NCBI GenBank assembly: GCA_015229095.1
Contig: JADGCE010000133.1
Span: 1-7,266 of the forward strand
Origin: Magnetococcales bacterium
Lineage (GTDB): Bacteria; Pseudomonadota; Magnetococcia; Magnetococcales; Magnetaquicoccaceae
Reading direction: 5' to 3'
Length of the DNA: 7,266 bases
Within the stretch, counting starts at the first letter, position 1. Each line of letters opens with the position of its first letter. A model generated the notes under the pieces. The model was not told the DNA's origin. It saw only the letters and a list, made by a program, of their open reading frames with translations, and searched no databases. Shown one piece after another: positions 1-6,270 of the stretch. The position numbers and the translations under genes were made by a program.

Positions 1-7
1 GACCCCA

Positions 8-56
8 CCAGGGCTCTGCCCTGGACCCGCCAGGGGGATAATCCCCCTGGACCCCT
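8..56. repeat. Double palindrome (REP-like) downstream of purH
   Basis: Two GC-rich palindromes lie side by side. The first, CCAGGGC-TCT-GCCCTGG (8-24), has 7-bp arms. The second, CCAGGGGG-ATAAT-CCCCCTGG (30-50), has 8-bp arms. Both are followed by the sequence TGGACCC. They begin 26 nt past the purH stop, so the purH transcript would fold two stable hairpins here. No U-run follows the hairpins in the transcript direction within the window, so a role in 3'-end stability or as an interspersed repeat is at least as likely as intrinsic termination. The outer part (47-56) recurs inverted at the right end of the window. Confidence 0.75.
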
Positions 57-81
57 GATCATAAAAAACATCGTCCTTTGC

Positions 82-1731
82 TCAGTGACGAAAATGGCGG
101 ACCCCGGTGAACAACATGGCCATGCCATGGGCATCGGCGGCTGCAATCACCTCCTCATCCCGCACCGACCCCCCCGGCTGAATCACGGCGGTGGCTCCCG
201 CTTCAGCCGCAGCATCGATCCCATCCCGGAAGGGAAAAAAGGCGTCGGAAGCCAATACCGAACCGGCCACCGCCCCCCCGGCGGGCTCGGCCCGCCCCAA
301 CAGGCGCGCCGCTTCTCCCGCTTTCCAGACGGCAATCCGGGAGGCATCCACCCGACTCATCTGGCCGGCTCCCACCCCCACGGTGCAACCCTGCCGGGCA
401 TAGACGATCGCATTGGACTTGACATATTTCACCACTTTCCAGGCAAACTGCAAATCCTGCAGCTCCGCCCCTGTGGGTTGTCTCTGGCTCACCACCTTCA
501 AATGGGATTTGCGCAACAGCAGGGTGTCCCGTTCTTGCAGGAGCAGCCCTCCCGATACCCGTTTCATATCCATGATGGTCCAGTCGGGTGTGGAGCGATC
601 CATCTCGGCTGGGATGTGCCCATCTGCGGCGGCGGCCAGGGGCAGCGCGCCGGTGACCAACAGACGGACATTTTTTTTGGTGGCAAAAATGGCCAACGCC
701 TCTTCGGAAAAGGCGGGCGCAATGACCGCTTCCACGAACAGGGCAGTCATCTCCTGGGCCAGCTCCCCCTCCACCGGACGATTGCAGGCGATAATGCCCC
801 CAAAAGCGGAGGTGCGATCACAATCCCGCGCCCGCTGGTAGGCCACGGTCACATCCGCCGCTGTGGCGACACCACACGGGTTGGCATGCTTGACAATCAC
901 CACGGTCGGCTCCGCAAACTCCCGGACCAGCTCCCAGGCACCGTTGGCATCATGAATGTTGTTGAAAGAGAGCTCTTTGCCCTGCAACTGCCGCGCCTTG
1001 GCCAGGGAGGGTTGGGCTGTGGAACCCGGCTCTTCGTAAAAGGCCGCCAACTGGTGGGGATTTTCCCCGTAGCGCATGCTCTGCCGCTTGTGGAACTGCA
1101 TGGTCAACACGTCGGGGAAGAGCTGCGGCACCCCTTCCGCATCCAGAGAGGAGAGCCAATTGCTGATGGCGGCATCATAGGCGGCTGTGCGGGCAAAGCA
1201 GGTGCGTGCCAGGAGGGCGTTGCGGGCGGCGGAGACGGCACCCCCATTGGCCGCCATCTCTGCCAGAATGGCGGGATAGTCGGCAGGCTCCACCACCACG
1301 GTGACCGAATGATAATTTTTGGCGGCGGAACGCAGCATGGCGGGGCCGCCGATGTCAATATTTTCAATGGCCTCTTCCAGGGTGCAGTGGGTTCTGGCCA
1401 CGGTGGCCTCGAAGGGGTACAGATTGACCACCACCATGTCGATGGGCACAATGCCGGCGGCGGCCATCTGGGCCTGATGGGCGGGATTGTCCCGGATGCC
1501 CAGCAATCCGCCATGAATTTTCGGGTGCAGAGTTTTCACGCGCCCATCCAGCATTTCGGGAAAACCGGTAAAGTCGGAGACCTCCTGCACCGCGATGCCC
1601 AACCCTTGCAGGGTGCGGGCGGTACCACCCGTGGAGAGAATTTCGACCCCATGCTCTACCAGACCGGCCGCAAATTCCCCCAGTCCACTTTTGTTGGAGA
1701 CGCTGATCAGCGCGCGTTTGATGATGGCCAT
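82..1731 (-). CDS. purH: Bifunctional AICAR formyltransferase / IMP cyclohydrolase PurH
   Basis: PurH performs the last two steps of de novo purine synthesis in the cytoplasm: it formylates AICAR using 10-formyl-THF, then closes the ring of FAICAR to give IMP. The 549-residue product starts with the MGS-like cyclohydrolase domain (about 1-150), with STGGTA at 33-38, DGRVKTLHPKIHGGLL at 62-77 and NIDIGGPAMLRSAAKN at 124-139. The AICAR transformylase domain (about 205-549) follows, with RYGENPHQ (220-227), the catalytic pair K281-H282 in KHANPCG, SDAFFPFRDGID (495-506), QPGGSVRD (518-525) and the family's closing RHFRH. It is slightly longer than the E. coli enzyme (529 residues). The ATG at 1731 is preceded by AGGAGG, about 11 nt away, inside the 24-nt gap after the methyltransferase gene. 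It is probably the last gene of the perM-methyltransferase-purH operon. An A8 run at K352-K353 does not disturb the frame. Confidence 0.98.
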   Translation of the reverse strand: MAIIKRALISVSNKSGLGEFAAGLVEHGVEILSTGGTARTLQGLGIAVQEVSDFTGFPEMLDGRVKTLHPKIHGGLLGIRDNPAHQAQMAAAGIVPIDMVVVNLYPFEATVARTHCTLEEAIENIDIGGPAMLRSAAKNYHSVTVVVEPADYPAILAEMAANGGAVSAARNALLARTCFARTAAYDAAISNWLSSLDAEGVPQLFPDVLTMQFHKRQSMRYGENPHQLAAFYEEPGSTAQPSLAKARQLQGKELSFNNIHDANGAWELVREFAEPTVVIVKHANPCGVATAADVTVAYQRARDCDRTSAFGGIIACNRPVEGELAQEMTALFVEAVIAPAFSEEALAIFATKKNVRLLVTGALPLAAAADGHIPAEMDRSTPDWTIMDMKRVSGGLLLQERDTLLLRKSHLKVVSQRQPTGAELQDLQFAWKVVKYVKSNAIVYARQGCTVGVGAGQMSRVDASRIAVWKAGEAARLLGRAEPAGGAVAGSVLASDAFFPFRDGIDAAAEAGATAVIQPGGSVRDEEVIAAADAHGMAMLFTGVRHFRH

Positions 1732-1755
1732 AGCCTGTTGCTCCTCCTGATAACC

Positions 1756-3081
1756 CTAAGCGATCCGCAGCAATAGCGCGGCAAAAAACCCATCGGTTGC
1801 CGATTGGTGCGGCAACAGAACAAAAAACGGAGCGTGGGCCGGCCGTGTGGCGGGCATGGGCACCGGCTGCAAGCGAAAATTTTTATTGTCTGCCAGGAAG
1901 GCCGCCACCACCTCTTGATTTTCCCGGTGCAGCAGGGAGCAGGTGGCGTAGAGCAGGCGCCCACCCGGACGGGTCAAACGGGCCCCGGCCTCCAGCAAAG
2001 CACACTGGCGGTAATGGTACGCCTCTATCTGGGTGGACTGCAACTGCCATTGAATCTCCGGACGGCGACGCAGGGTGCCCAGGCCGCTGCAAGGGGCATC
2101 CACCAGGACGGCATCGGCTTTGCTTTCCAGCGGTTTCAGCTGGGGGTCCCGTTCATGCCGCAAGGCCACGGTGCGGATGATGCGCACGCCGGCCCGTTTG
2201 CTGCGCGGGCCGATCGGCAGAAGGCGGCGGGCCTCGATGTCCGCTGCGACAATGCGACCCCGATTGCCCATCAGGGTGGCCAGATGCAAACTCTTGCCCC
2301 CGCCACCGGCGCACAGATCCACGATGGTTTCACCCGGTCGGGGGGTCAACAGCGGGGCGATCAGCTGGCTGCCCTCGTCCTGAATCTCAAACCATCCGTG
2401 TTGAAAACTCTCCAACCCTTGCAGGGGACGCCGTTGTGCCAGGCGCACGCCGCTGGGGGCGTGCGGGGTGGGGCAGGCCTCGATCCGGGCGGCGGCGAGG
2501 GCGGCCACCACCTCCTCCCGGGTGGCCCGCAGGGTATTGACACGCAGATCCACAGGGGCGGAAATGCGCAGAGCGGTTGCCAACTGCAGGGCCTGCTCCT
2601 CTCCCCACTGCCGGGAAAATCGCTGCCACAGCCATTCGGGCAGGCCACTCTGCTCGGCGGCACTCGGCGGTGGGAGCGGCGGCGGCGCGAGGGTGGCCGC
2701 ATGCCCCAGCAGGGCCCATAACGGCTGCCAGTCGGCCCACGCTTCCGGAGGGTGTGCCGCCGTGCTCGTTTCCCTCTCCAGGGCGACGGCGGCGGCACTG
2801 GCCAGTTGCAGGGTATCCGGCACCGTGTGGGTGGCGAGCAGGTGCTGGACAACCCTTTCCAGAGGGCGACGATGGCGCAGGGCGTAATAGACCAGGTCGG
2901 CGATGCGGGCCCGCTCTTTGGGTCCGGCATGCCGTTCCCGGAAAAACTGTTCCAATGCCTGGTCGGCGGCCTCCCCCTTGCCCGCCTCGTGGGGGGAGGG
3001 GTCAGGCAAAATGCGCTGCAGCAGCAGCGCGGCCTCCGCCACACCGTGTCGAGGGTTGGAAGGGGGAGGCGAGGCGGACAT
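1756..3081 (-). CDS. RsmB/NOP-family (Sun-type) SAM-dependent rRNA cytosine-C5 methyltransferase
   Basis: The 441-residue product is a class I RNA m5C methyltransferase, expected to act on 16S rRNA (C967 for true RsmB). Residues 1-140 look like the NusB-related RNA-binding domain (GPKERARIADLVYYALRHRR, 53-72). The catalytic domain carries DLRVNTL (178-184), QDEGSQL (234-240), the SAM-binding loop VDLCAGGGGKS (254-264), motif IV DAPCSGLGT with C331, and motif VI YATCS with C381. C331 and C381 are the two cysteines of this family (product release and nucleophile). The CAGGGGK loop and the following MGNRGRIVAADIEARRL resemble an alphaproteobacterial subgroup, so strict equivalence to E. coli RsmB is not certain and no symbol is assigned. 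The ATG is fixed by a TAATG overlap with the perM stop, which suggests coupled translation. The same frame stays open upstream to 3345, but that part lies inside perM and does not resemble the family. Confidence 0.95.
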   Translation of the reverse strand: MSASPPPSNPRHGVAEAALLLQRILPDPSPHEAGKGEAADQALEQFFRERHAGPKERARIADLVYYALRHRRPLERVVQHLLATHTVPDTLQLASAAAVALERETSTAAHPPEAWADWQPLWALLGHAATLAPPPLPPPSAAEQSGLPEWLWQRFSRQWGEEQALQLATALRISAPVDLRVNTLRATREEVVAALAAARIEACPTPHAPSGVRLAQRRPLQGLESFQHGWFEIQDEGSQLIAPLLTPRPGETIVDLCAGGGGKSLHLATLMGNRGRIVAADIEARRLLPIGPRSKRAGVRIIRTVALRHERDPQLKPLESKADAVLVDAPCSGLGTLRRRPEIQWQLQSTQIEAYHYRQCALLEAGARLTRPGGRLLYATCSLLHRENQEVVAAFLADNKNFRLQPVPMPATRPAHAPFFVLLPHQSATDGFFAALLLRIA

Positions 3082-4154
3082 TAGCCGTTGTTTCCCGCGT
3101 CGGCGCGGGCGTTGGGGGGCAGGATGGCCTCCAGCACGCTCTTGACCAGGACCACCAGGGGCACGGCAAAAAAGACCCCAAGCACCCCCCACAGAGAGCC
3201 AAACAGGAGGACGGCCAGGATGATGGTGGTGGGATGGACATGCACGGTCTCCCCCAGAATCATGGGGGCGACAATATTGCCGTCGATAATTTGCAGGACG
3301 GCATAGATGATGAACGGGTTGGCGGCCTCCCAGGTGACTCCCCACTGGAATATGCCCAGCACCACCACGGGCACGGCCACCACCGCCAATCCCAGGAACG
3401 GGATCAGGACCGACAAGCCGGTCAATACCCCCACGAGAAAGGCGTAGCGAAACTCAATGACCGCAAAGGCGACATAGCTGCTGATGCCCAACAGGAGCAT
3501 CTCCCAAAATTTGCCATGGATATAACCGCCGACCCCGGCCTTGACCTCTCGCAGCACCCGGTCCAGGAGTCCCCGTTGTGCCGGCAGATACCGGGAAAAG
3601 GCACCCAGCAGCAGATCCTTGTCCTTCATGAAAAAGAAGACCAGAAAGGGCACCAGAAAGAGATAGAGGGCCACAGAGATCAGGCCGGGTACACCCCGCA
3701 ACACAAAGGTGATCGATTTTGCCACCCACTCCTGGGAGTTGTCCACCAGAAAGAGCAGCATGTTTTCGATCTGTTCGGGATTCAGAAAGCCCCGGGCGGA
3801 TTCGGTCAGTTGTCGCGACAGCCGTTTGAAAGTTTCGGTAATGCTGGGCATTTCGTTGGACACCCGTGCCAGTTCCACGGTCAGGTGGGGCAGCAGAACA
3901 AAGAGCAGCAGGGTGAGCATCAGCAAAAAGAGGCCAAAGACCAGCAGGACTGCCAACAGGCGGGGAGAGTGCATGCGTTGCAGAGTGCGGATGATCCCTT
4001 CCAGGAGGTAGGCGATCACCAGGGCAGTGAAGTAGGGTGCCAGGGCCTGGCCAAAGAAAAACAGCACCAGGATGCCCAAGGTCAGTGCCAACACCAGACC
4101 TGCCACCTGGGGATCGTGCAAGCGACGCAACCAAAGGTTCAACACATGATCCAT
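3081..4154 (-). CDS. perM: PerM/AI-2E family membrane transporter
   Basis: This is a polytopic inner-membrane protein of the AI-2E/PerM family (357 residues; E. coli PerM has about 353). The substrate of most members is unknown. Hydrophobic segments lie at about 18-36, 40-58, 66-92, 152-176, 215-235, 237-270, 280-300 and 308-340, with a soluble, less conserved stretch at about 93-150. Family hallmarks are VPFLVFFFMKDKD (168-180), LSVLIPFLG (247-255), QIIDGNIVAPMILGE (288-302) and the C-terminal HPTTIILAVLLFGSLWG (307-323). The ATG at 4154 gives an N-terminus, MDHVLNLWLRRLHDPQ, that lines up with E. coli PerM. A TTG at 4196 would add 14 residues, but it would start only about a dozen bases past the predicted transcription start and has no Shine-Dalgarno. 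The ATG also lacks a clear Shine-Dalgarno. It is the first gene of the operon. Confidence 0.92.
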   Translation of the reverse strand: MDHVLNLWLRRLHDPQVAGLVLALTLGILVLFFFGQALAPYFTALVIAYLLEGIIRTLQRMHSPRLLAVLLVFGLFLLMLTLLLFVLLPHLTVELARVSNEMPSITETFKRLSRQLTESARGFLNPEQIENMLLFLVDNSQEWVAKSITFVLRGVPGLISVALYLFLVPFLVFFFMKDKDLLLGAFSRYLPAQRGLLDRVLREVKAGVGGYIHGKFWEMLLLGISSYVAFAVIEFRYAFLVGVLTGLSVLIPFLGLAVVAVPVVVLGIFQWGVTWEAANPFIIYAVLQIIDGNIVAPMILGETVHVHPTTIILAVLLFGSLWGVLGVFFAVPLVVLVKSVLEAILPPNARADAGNNG

Positions 4155-4214
4155 GACGGTTTCGGGAGTCTGCAGAGGGGTGAAGGGGAATGACAAGGCT
4201 GAACTATCGGAAAA

Positions 4215-4243
4215 ACATTAGCAAACATCCCCTGTTCTGTCAA
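4215..4243 (-). promoter_or_regulatory. Sigma70-like promoter of the perM-methyltransferase-purH operon
   Basis: On the minus strand a perfect -35, TTGACA (4243-4238), is followed by 17 nt and the -10 TAATGT (4220-4215), with an extended -10 TG at the right place (TGC before TAATGT). Transcription would start near 4208, giving a leader of about 55 nt to the perM ATG at 4154. No purine-riboswitch or PurR-like palindrome was recognised in the leader. Confidence 0.65.
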
Positions 4244-4249
4244 CCCCCG

Positions 4250-4269
4250 GCCTGGCTCTTCCCCCAGGC
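4250..4269 (-). terminator. Hairpin after the repressor gene, possible weak terminator
   Basis: GCCTGG and CCAGGC form a 6-bp stem with an 8-nt loop, starting 2 nt past the repressor stop codon. In the repressor transcript it is followed by CGGGGG rather than a U-run, so it is not a standard intrinsic terminator. It sits between the repressor stop and the perM promoter, so it could reduce readthrough into the perM operon. Confidence 0.3.
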
Positions 4270-4271
4270 TC

Positions 4272-5171
4272 CTAAATGCGGCGTCCGACCCATACCACCC
4301 GCCCGACGATTTGCAATGTCTGCGCCCGCTCCGTGGACAGGGTTTGAGGGGCATAGATGGGATTGTCGCTCTGGATGTGGACTGAACCATCAAAACCGAA
4401 TTGCAGCCGCTTGACGACCAACTCTTCCCCGCGCAATATCACATAGATGCCATCACTGTGGGCGGATGGGCCAGGGTCGGTACGGGTGAAACCTCGGCGG
4501 TCCAGCAACAGCAGATCCCTCTCTTTCAGGGTGGGTTCCATGCTGTCTCCCACCACGTTGACCAGGGCCAGGGCTCGCGGGTCCAGCCCCATGTGTTGTT
4601 CCACCCAACTCACCTTGAAAGAGAGTGAATCCACCACCTGATCACAGCGCAGCGGCTCTCCGCTGCCGACCCGCATGCCATAGCGCGGTACAAGGCAATA
4701 TCCCTCCCAGGGGGCCCGGTACACCTCACCCATCTCCTCCACGGGGGCGCCCGCCCCCTCCCGCCCCCTTGTTACGCTGCAGAGATCGGGGGACTCCGTG
4801 CTGTTTTCCTGAGTCTGCGCAGGGTAGGCTGACCCCAGGTAGGTGTAGGGGAGTGCTCCCGCCTCCTCTTTGCCTGCCGTCGTCTGCCCCCCCTCACCGC
4901 TGTGTCGGCTCTCATCGATCCGTTCCGGCCCCTTTCCGGTCAGCAACCAGTTCAAGGAAATGTTGGTGTGTTGAGCGATTTTCAGCAACGTTTTGGTTTG
5001 CGGAATGGCGCCGTTGCGCCACGGACCGGCAAAGGTGGATTTGCCGATGCCAAGACTCGCGGCCCAGGGATAGGGATCCTGTTGACCGATCACCTGGGCC
5101 AAACGTGCCTTGAAGCCGGGATCCCGCACCGCCTCCTCTCCCTCTTCTCTCTTTTCAAGTTCGTTTTCCAT
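4272..5171 (-). CDS. Phage CI-type repressor: HTH domain plus LexA-like S24 peptidase domain
   Basis: The 299-residue protein is a self-cleaving-type phage repressor. The N-terminal part (about 19-80) matches the CI-repressor HTH family, ending in the typical SLNWLLTGKGP (72-82). A long Gly/Glu/Ser-rich linker (about 83-150) follows. The C-terminal S24 domain has VVGDSMEPTL (206-215) with nucleophile S210 and general base K254 in LVVKRL, 44 residues later as expected. Other phage repressors of this kind read SAGPG about 40 residues before the serine; here the region reads YGMRVGSGEP (164-173), so the scissile pair would be S170-G171 in place of Ala-Gly. The ATG has AGGGG at 5184-5180, 8 nt upstream. 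The gene diverges from the plus-strand cluster. It probably represses that cluster and itself through the RGTTCGT sites, with DNA damage and RecA as the likely inducer (inferred). Confidence 0.92.
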   Translation of the reverse strand: MENELEKREEGEEAVRDPGFKARLAQVIGQQDPYPWAASLGIGKSTFAGPWRNGAIPQTKTLLKIAQHTNISLNWLLTGKGPERIDESRHSGEGGQTTAGKEEAGALPYTYLGSAYPAQTQENSTESPDLCSVTRGREGAGAPVEEMGEVYRAPWEGYCLVPRYGMRVGSGEPLRCDQVVDSLSFKVSWVEQHMGLDPRALALVNVVGDSMEPTLKERDLLLLDRRGFTRTDPGPSAHSDGIYVILRGEELVVKRLQFGFDGSVHIQSDNPIYAPQTLSTERAQTLQIVGRVVWVGRRI

Positions 5172-5265
5172 GGAAATATCCCCTCATCGGGCCCAGATAT
5201 GGTTCGTAAATGAGAACAAAAGCGGCCTTTATTCAAAAAATAACGAACTAAGCATGCTTTTCTGC

Positions 5266-5294
5266 TTGACATGGTTCGTTTTAAGTGAGAAATT
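5266..5294 (+). promoter_or_regulatory. Candidate promoter of the rightward cluster
   Basis: A perfect TTGACA (5266-5271) is followed by a 17-nt spacer and GAAATT (5289-5294), with an extended -10 TG at 5286-5287. The -10 is weak (3 of 6 consensus bases). An operator copy (5273-5282) fills the spacer, so bound repressor would exclude RNA polymerase. Transcription would start near 5301, leaving a leader of about 155 nt that holds another operator copy and several GATAA/TTATC repeats. Confidence 0.5.
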
Positions 5295-5352
5295 GCCTCC
5301 AGCAGGGAAAATTTCCAACATAAAAACGAACCAACCCCCCTGCATGTCATTC

Positions 5353-5401
5353 GATAATACGTTATCCTAACCGGCACAGAGGATATCTTTCAATGGATAA
5401 C
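5353..5401. repeat. GATAA/TTATC repeats in the leader of the rightward cluster
   Basis: GATAATACGTTATC (5353-5366) is an inverted repeat with 5-bp arms. GTTATCC (5361-5367) also pairs with GGATAAC (5395-5401), a 7-bp inverted repeat with a 27-nt loop, and GGATATC lies between them (5381-5387). These could form a leader hairpin or a second class of protein-binding site distinct from RGTTCGT. No function is known. Confidence 0.35.
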
Positions 5402-5456
5402 CTGCACAAAGCCGGAAAAACATCCCGTGCAACAGGCAACAGAGAGGAGGCCCCAC

Positions 5457-5861
5457 ATGAAGAAAAAACGAACTGCCCACCACAAACACCGCCATTCGGA
5501 TGATCCCCTTGCCGATCAACCGGTTGCCGTGCATAATATGATACAAGTTGAGCAAAGTCTACTGGAGTTGGATTGGCTCAAGCACCAAACATTTGCCATG
5601 GAGGCCGATGTTTACAAAAGCATGTCACAGGTGTGCACGGCGGCCAATCGCTTTTTGGCGCCCCGGCGTGCCAGGGTGCAGGCCTTGCTGGCGGGTCTGT
5701 TGGCCTTTGAGGAGGCCAGACGGCGCGGCTTCCCGGCAACCACTGCCGCCGCACCGCGTGAGGGGGGGGCACCCGTGCCACAACGCCACCACGCCAACAA
5801 GGCGGATGGAGAAAAGCGCCTGCGGCCTGCACTGTTCGGATCGGGTGAGGAGGAGGTGTGA
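5457..5861 (+). CDS. Hypothetical protein with basic, histidine-rich N-terminus, first gene of the rightward cluster
   Basis: I do not recognise this 134-residue protein. The ATG at 5457 has a perfect GGAGG 6 nt upstream; an in-frame GTG at 5427 would add ten residues but is less well supported. The N-terminus is strongly basic with four histidines (MKKKRTAHHKHRH). Residues about 28-90 look mainly helical and end in an Arg-rich, Ala/Leu-rich stretch (PRRARVQALLAGLLAFEEARRRG). An Ala/Pro/Gly linker (about 92-110) and a charged tail ending GEEEV follow. No signal peptide, membrane segment or catalytic motif is visible. A G8 run (5762-5769) encodes G103-G104. Its stop overlaps the Mor start (TGATG), so the two are probably translated together. 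By position it could be an early regulatory or Mu-type accessory protein, but that rests on context only. Confidence 0.75.
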   Translation: MKKKRTAHHKHRHSDDPLADQPVAVHNMIQVEQSLLELDWLKHQTFAMEADVYKSMSQVCTAANRFLAPRRARVQALLAGLLAFEEARRRGFPATTAAAPREGGAPVPQRHHANKADGEKRLRPALFGSGEEEV

Positions 5862-6247
5862 TGGAAACCCAATGGATACAGCCGGGGCAGTCGCCATCCT
5901 GTGTGCCCGAATTGCCCCGTTCTTTGGTGGAGATGGTGGAGACGATCGGCATGGAGGATACCATGCGCATCGTCAAAGAGTTTGGTGGCACCCGTATTTT
6001 TGTACCCAAACGGGTGGCTGCCCAGCACAAGTTGGCCGATTTTCTCGGCCTTGAACAGGCTAGGCGTTTGAGTCGCCATTATGGGGGCGAAAATGTCTCC
6101 ATTCCACGGATGACGATGGCCACGTTGGCCAAGCGCAACCGTGAAATTATCCGTCGTTATGACGCCGGGGATTCTGCCAGCCTGTTGGCCAGGGTTTACA
6201 AGATGACAGAGCGACGCATCCGCGCGATTCTGAACACCACCCCGTGA
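5861..6247 (+). CDS. Mor-family transcription activator (phage Mu middle-operon type)
   Basis: The 128-residue product has the length and layout of phage Mu Mor (129 residues), which activates the Mu middle promoter by contacting RNA polymerase. The N-terminal dimerisation part has helices around LPRSLVEMVETIG (18-30) and the two family repeats, FGGTRIFVPKR (41-51) and YGGENVSIPRM (74-84). The C-terminal helix-turn-helix spans about 90-125 (KRNREIIRRYDAG, then SLLARVYKMTERRIRAIL). The ATG at 5861 overlaps the upstream stop as TGATG and has AGGAGG 4 nt upstream; a GTG directly before it (5858) would add one residue. In Mu, mor is an early gene under the repressor, which fits its place here downstream of repressor-controlled DNA. 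Its target promoter is not known; no Mu-like middle or late genes are in view. Confidence 0.9.
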   Translation: METQWIQPGQSPSCVPELPRSLVEMVETIGMEDTMRIVKEFGGTRIFVPKRVAAQHKLADFLGLEQARRLSRHYGGENVSIPRMTMATLAKRNREIIRRYDAGDSASLLARVYKMTERRIRAILNTTP

Positions 6248-6270
6248 ATGATACAATCAAGGAGAAGGGC

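Larger units (their letters stand above)
5158..5474. promoter_or_regulatory. Six-copy RGTTCGT operator cluster in the divergent control region
   Basis: The motif (A/G)GTTCGT, mostly followed by TTT or TAT, occurs at 5158-5167 (+), 5201-5210 (+), 5240-5249 (-), 5273-5282 (+), 5323-5332 (-) and 5465-5474 (-). The copies at 5273 and 5323 are an exact 10-bp inverted pair, GGTTCGTTTT and AAAACGAACC. Fewer than 0.1 copies of the 7-mer would be expected by chance in a stretch this long, assuming equal base use. The outermost copies lie within the first codons of the repressor (5158) and of the divergent gene (5465). The copy at 5273 lies between the -35 and -10 of the plus-strand promoter. These are the expected binding sites of the CI-like repressor; the link is inferred from position and repetition. 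The promoter of the repressor itself was not resolved. Confidence 0.75.

Noticed and set aside
671..678. A T8 run (A8 in the coding strand) in purH as a slippage or frameshift site
   Set aside because: The frame is intact on both sides and the product is complete through its conserved C-terminus, so no effect is visible.
85..1776. A 563-codon open frame on the plus strand
   Set aside because: It is antisense to the whole of purH, has no recognisable domain and is rich in Gly, His and Pro, as expected of a GC-rich shadow frame.
3082..3345. An upstream extension of the methyltransferase by 88 codons
   Set aside because: It lies inside perM, has no family resemblance, and the TAATG overlap gives a natural start at 3081.
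2577..4193. A 538-codon open frame on the plus strand across the methyltransferase and perM genes
   Set aside because: It is antisense to two clearly recognised proteins. Its Gln/Gly/His-rich translation is the mirror of hydrophobic codons in perM, not a protein.
4155..4196. A TTG start 14 codons earlier for perM
   Set aside because: No Shine-Dalgarno, too near the predicted transcription start, and the shorter form aligns with the E. coli PerM N-terminus.
5158..5474. The RGTTCGT repeats as a CRISPR array
   Set aside because: The units are only 7-10 bp, lie in both orientations at irregular spacing, and no cas gene is near.
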